Source of the DNA: Iris pallida
Lineage: Eukaryota; Streptophyta; Magnoliopsida; Asparagales; Iridaceae
Assembly: GCA_029216955.1 (NCBI GenBank)
Contig: JANAVB010003400.1
Span: 20,730,597-20,794,596, forward strand
Length of the DNA: 64,000 nucleotides
Reading direction: 5' to 3'
Shown: positions 59,451 through 64,000 of the stretch, piece after piece
Layout: the number at the start of each line of letters is the position of its first letter
How positions within the stretch are numbered: the stretch's first letter is position 1
Notes under the pieces: model-generated
Seen by the model: only the letters and a program-made list of their open reading frames with translations
Databases searched by the model: none
What the model was told of the DNA's origin: nothing
Program-made: the position numbers and the translations under genes

Positions 59451-61556
59451 TTTAATGGACTTATCCTAACCATTATTACGCTGAATAGTATACTAATATA
59501 TGCTAACTAATCTATATCAATCCACAATAAAAAATAAAATCAAGAATAAACAATATATGTTATGGTCTGTAGCCATTAGCATATATGTTTGGGGATGGAC
59601 CCGAAAAGTAATAGAACTCCAGTAAAACTAGGCTAAATGAGCAAGATATAACAGGAAATAAAATAGAAAGCACGAGTAAATAATTAAAACAATACAAGCA
59701 ATACCTGAACCCTGCAGCCAAAATCATACCATCCACTTGTCTATACTATAAGCTCAGCAACACCTAGAGAGATCACCAGGTCCTCAGGGACTAGCAAGAT
59801 ACATAAAACAATACCAAAATGAACTGTAAATGAAACAAGAAGGGTAATAATAGCTCAGGTCAACATGGTTTTGTATCCCATCATCGAAACAGTGGACCAC
59901 CCCAACAACTAAATAAGGACATGGGTGACCCACCATTCCTAGACAAGACACTATCCCATGTCCAAAACAACGGAACCTAAACATCTAGGTGTAATGCAAG
60001 TCAAAAACTATATAGAAGTATAAGTGGGTAGAAATAAAGTTATAGAATCCGCTAGAGGCTTTCGTATGAACTAATATACATCTGGATCAGATCTGACGCA
60101 TAGTCAGGGCCATTGAATGGATATATCCCCTAGCCATACTTTGTATCACTAGCATACCTTTCGACCATGCTCTGACGCGCAGTCAGTGGCCGCTGAAGGA
60201 TATATTCACTAGCAATACACCCGTAATGGGAAAACTATGACCATAACCGGGCAATCTAGTGAGGCTGTGGGCTAGATCATACATCCCAGTATTTTCTCAC
60301 CATGTATCACACAAGTCACATCCAGGGCTTGGCGATATATCTCTTTGCAAGTCACTATTAGACTCCGCTAATCCATAAAGAACTGACATACGAATTGCCC
60401 GTATCGGTAGCAAGTCGAACACGTAGGTTTGTGCCAACTCTATGATCTCAACTCTTGTGGTCGTATGAGATGTGTCAACAGGTTAAACAAGTTACGAAGC
60501 ATAACTTCAACACATCAGGAATTTCAACTACAAATATGGTCAACACACACACAAACATCGATAGACATATCGATGGCACCCAAGTCATACTTGGAGCACT
60601 CTCTATACTATAAAAATACTACAAAACACACAACATTATGGATCAAGTACAAGTGCAAGATGGTAAGGTATCTTGCCTGAAGGTTGCCCGATGATTCGAC
60701 GACGTCCCGCAAGTAAACTCTCAAACCAAATGAAGAAGAAAAGGTGTAAATCCTGTAAACGTCTTGGATGCTTAAACAGACATTGTTAACATTCTCGGAA
60801 TAAGCAAAATAGCTAGGATAGGCTACCCATAAGTCTAATTCTAGACACAGGAAAAAATAGTAATTTTGGGCCAGAACGGTGTCTGTCGTGGACACAACTT
60901 TGTACCGAAAAATATACCATGATAAAGGTTTTCCAAATTGACAAATTATATAACAATTTGGGCCAGAATTGCCACGAGTCCAATGGTGGTGTCATATTTG
61001 GAATATGATGTCCCGGGTTAAATCATAATTTTTACATGTTGGAAATTACGATTTCGAGACCAACTTTGTGTCGATTTCAACCAACCAAATGAAATCCTAT
61101 GAAACTAAAATTTTATGGAAAAAAAGTGGTTATACCTGCTACGTACCAGAGTCAGTGGTTCGTTAACCAGAGCTTCGAGGATGGATAAGCAAATCCGAAA
61201 AGTGGCTCTACGAAACTGTCCAAAATAAATGTATTGAAACGGTCAACTTGGTGGTCAGTTTGATCAATCAAATGATCGAATTAACAGATGAAATTTTAGG
61301 TGAAGAAAGATATATCGATTGAGATGGAAGAATCGGATTAATGATCCACAGTCAAATTCTTCAGAAAATACGTCCAAGTTGCTGCGATGTGATACAATTC
61401 TGGACTCGAATCCGCGCGCTCATGACAGAATTTCATGCGAAACGCACGAATCGACTGTGCATGCATCGAGGACGACAGGGACGGCGTGGCCGCGACTATT
61501 GGTTTCAGCTGCGGTACTGTATGTACGTGTTGTATTTAATAATTTAGGATTTATAA
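59451..61556 (-). mobile_element. LTR-type sequence related to 12.0-15.0 kb
   Basis: Matches in the same order include 59,776-59,806 with 12,438-12,475, and 60,826-60,910 (GGCTACCCATAAGTCTAATTCTAGACACAGG type) with 14,087-14,165 and its tandem copy. A GCATAGTCAG..GGATATAT repeat occurs twice at about 60,095-60,215. No gene is seen. Confidence 0.55.
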
Positions 61557-61596
61557 ATATATATATATTATATATATATAATATTTAGAAATTTAG

Positions 61597-61627
<31 letters not shown>

Positions 61628-61790
61628 AATATATTATATATATATATATATATTTTTAATATACTATATATATATATATATATAATATATATATATATTA
61701 TATATATATACCCAAATATACACTAGTGATATATATCTCGTATATATAGATATNNNNNNNNNNNNNTATATATATATTATACTTTATATT
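61557..61790. repeat. (AT)n region with a 13-base N gap
   Basis: Interrupted (AT)n with TATATTATATATATAATAT palindromic segments. Positions 61,754-61,766 are N. Length and order here are not reliable. Confidence 0.9.
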
Positions 61791-62939
61791 TATATATTTG
61801 CTACTAAATAAAAAATATTATAAATAAAAGATAATAATATATTAATTATGAATTATTTAAATATATTTATTAACATTATTAATTAGAAATTTATAAAAAT
61901 ATAATTCTCATAATATATCATTAATTGGCTTAATAGGCCAACTTATCGATTAAATTGAACCAAAATAAATATAAAACAATTATTTTAAATTCTAAAAAAA
62001 TCACTAAATATATAAAGTAATTTTTTATGTAGGAAAAATATACAAGTCATCATGAACACATTAGAAATATTGGGATATCAAAATCCCGGTTAGTTTCAAT
62101 GGAAATTCAATTTACGTAAACTGTTCGACGAAGATGGTATCAAATAAATATAAAAATGATTAAATATCAAAATCTAATTTATGAGGGCATAGAGGGTCAA
62201 CTTAGGATCATTGCCAATTATTTTTTGGTGTCAAGATGTCCCAAATAGAGAAAACCATCACGCAAAAATATTGTTCGGACTAGAGACGTCTTCTTAGAAC
62301 GTGTGCCCAGCCAAACGGAAGCAAACAGTACCCCCAAATTTTGTGGGAAGCATAGGACGTAAAGGAACTCATTAGTTTTTGTTTCATGTCGACGGTGAAC
62401 AAAAGTTAGAAAAACACACGCACAAAGAGGATGAACCGTGTTTGGTTCAGATTTGGTCGAATTGTGTTGCACCGACTTTGTGGCCTGTGCTGACTTCTAG
62501 AGGTCTATGGTGCCTTGGACACTTGCTAAGGTTGAAGAAGAGGCTTCTAGGGAGGCTAAAGTGGAGGTGGAAGGGGAGGAAGATGTCAGAATTTGGCGCG
62601 GCAGCAGGTATAGCAAAAGGGCTACGAATAGGAAATGAGAGACATGATCGGGATTATAGGGTAATGCTTGGGTTTATTTTTTTTAAGTATATACGTAATA
62701 TGTATGCAGAAAGGAGAGGGGTGTGGGGTTATGTGAGAAAGGCATTGGGTAGTTATTAGGATTGGTTTAAATTTGGAGGGAAAAAGATTGGGTAGGATAT
62801 GTTATTTCTAAATAACCCCCTCTTAATCTCCATAATGTATATTTACATTTTCTCAATAGGTGGCTAAATAAAAGAGTTGGAGAAATCAATATAGGATGGT
62901 CACAGTAAGTTAGAGCAACCTAGAATAGGCTCTACCAAA
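61791..62939. other. No recognisable gene
   Basis: AT-rich sequence extends to about 62,200. A moderately GC stretch follows with a 126-codon open frame (62,379-62,759, plus) of basic, low-similarity composition. Its position next to an LTR and its GA-rich nature resemble the LTR interior at 5.9-6.3 kb, so I take it as retroelement-derived and not a gene. Confidence 0.4.
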
Positions 62940-63444
62940 GCTTGTTGGACTAGTTTTGGGTCGGTGGAATTAATTGGATCGAATTGAGTTCAAAAAGTTT
63001 AATATTGGGTATTGTGTGCCATTGGAAAATAATGGCACATAATAACTCAATTGAGTGGCACATCATTGGTATATGTGTAATAGTCTCAAAGTAGGTCAAA
63101 ACCATATATTGGGTCATTTGGGTTGGAGCGAAGTTGAGTCCTAAAATTAAATTGGAAGATACGACAAATTTTATTGTAGATGATAAATTGACATAAATTG
63201 ACCCAGAAGTTGTGCAATACAAGGGAACATGTTTGAGTGGCACATGATATATCAAAATAAAGATAAACTGTCTAGATCCAAACATATGTAGGATGTTTCT
63301 AGAGAAAGCCATTTCTTGTGCTCTAAAAATTAAAGCCACGAAAAAGGGTATTTAAAGATAAAAAATAATAGTAAAAAAATATATAATAACTATATAAAAT
63401 AGAATAATATAAAATAATAACTCTAAAAATACAGGGTGCTTACA
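62940..63444 (-). mobile_element. Gypsy LTR, minus orientation (same family as 7380 and 55,994)
   Basis: The start TGTAAGCACCCTG is at 63,444 on the minus strand. GTCAAAACCATATATTGGGT lies about 350 bp inside, as in the other copies. No clear PPT was seen to the right. Confidence 0.65.
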
Positions 63445-64000
63445 TGTATGTCTTGCTTCTTTCCCTTTCACTACGTCTGGAAAGGATAGGGCTCGGCATC
63501 CAGGTTCCGACAGAGGAGATCACTACGATGTTGGGAACCTTGGCTAAAGCCTCTTTCGAACCCTCGCAACCATGCACCCTTGAGAAGACCAGTGCTGACT
63601 CTCATACTCTGTGCCAACAGAAGAGTGCATAAGGACATGATGCATCTAAACCAAGGCACAAAAAGCTTTATATGTGTGTCGATGACCAAGAAACTAATCC
63701 TGGTGCTCCTCGACAAAGGCATTCGGAAGGAAAAAAAAAGGGAAATCTGTCTTCCACAGGATCTCTCGCAAACCCATGTACCAACCTCTTGGACATGACA
63801 TGGACTCTTCATACAATATGAACTAAAGTACGTTGGTTCAAAGAAGTCCAAGACAGTGCGAGCCATTCGCGCTCAAGCAACTGTCCACCCAATTGACCGT
63901 CAGCATACACCATTAATAGTAATGCATGCCTCTGACGGAAAGTTGAACCAAACTAACCCATGCGGCCGACCTCATTGTGCATAAAAAATGGGTTAGGGAC
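63445..64000. other. Window end, no recognised feature
   Basis: Short open frames occur on both strands (131 codons minus at 63,471-63,866, 72 codons plus at 63,580-63,798) but none shows a domain I recognise. It may be internal sequence of the element whose LTR ends at 63,444. Confidence 0.35.

Noticed and set aside
62379..62759. 126-codon plus-strand frame as a possible gene
   Set aside because: No domain, signal or splice context is seen. It lies next to an LTR with similar composition at 5.9-6.3 kb.

Overview
This is a repeat-dominated stretch of a flowering-plant nuclear chromosome. The evidence is spliceosomal GT-AG introns, a plant copper amine oxidase, plant-mobile-domain sequence, Ty3/gypsy and CACTA elements, tRNA-derived SINEs, Tourist-type MITEs and very long (AT)n tracts. 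The high GC of the amine oxidase exons would fit a monocot or a magnoliid, but I cannot name the species.

Layout. Positions 1-4.4 kb hold a decayed minus-strand plant-mobile-domain (PMD) gene. Its promoter and first intron are packed with TTTACGC/ACGTG repeats. A second, plus-strand TATA box with a long leader lies at 5.5 kb. Positions 5.9-8.1 kb are LTR debris, a CACTA terminus and microsatellites. Positions 8.1-12.0 kb carry a broken protease-reverse transcriptase-RNase H cassette on the minus strand with no integrase seen, best read as an endogenous pararetrovirus remnant. Positions 12-15.2 kb are LTR-derived and include a recent 647-bp tandem duplication.

The only intact cellular gene I can support is a six-exon primary amine oxidase at 16,774-23,359 (minus). 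Its predicted protein is 745 aa and all key active-site residues are present. Its 3.6-kb third intron carries two Tourist MITEs and a SINE with a 14-bp target-site duplication.

Positions 24.6-40.6 kb are nested retrotransposons. Three very long solo-LTR-like units of 3,955, 2,894 and 3,235 bp sit inside older LTR sequence. The first two have perfect 5-bp target-site duplications and the third has one mismatch. Near-perfect palindromes and foldback elements in AT repeats lie at 24.7-25.5 kb. Positions 40,583-50,245 are a full-length 9.66-kb CACTA transposon with matching termini, a tnp2-type transposase pseudogene and a TNPA-like gene. It also carries an internal inverted repeat of about 0.8 kb.

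Positions 50.2-64 kb hold a gypsy integrase fragment that carries an in-frame, GT-AG-bounded 76-bp insertion, its PPT and 3' LTR start, a GC-rich polyadenylated retroposon, and eroded gypsy/LTR sequence. A 13-base assembly gap lies at 61,754-61,766. Apart from the amine oxidase, the coding sequence here is transposon- or virus-derived and mostly broken.
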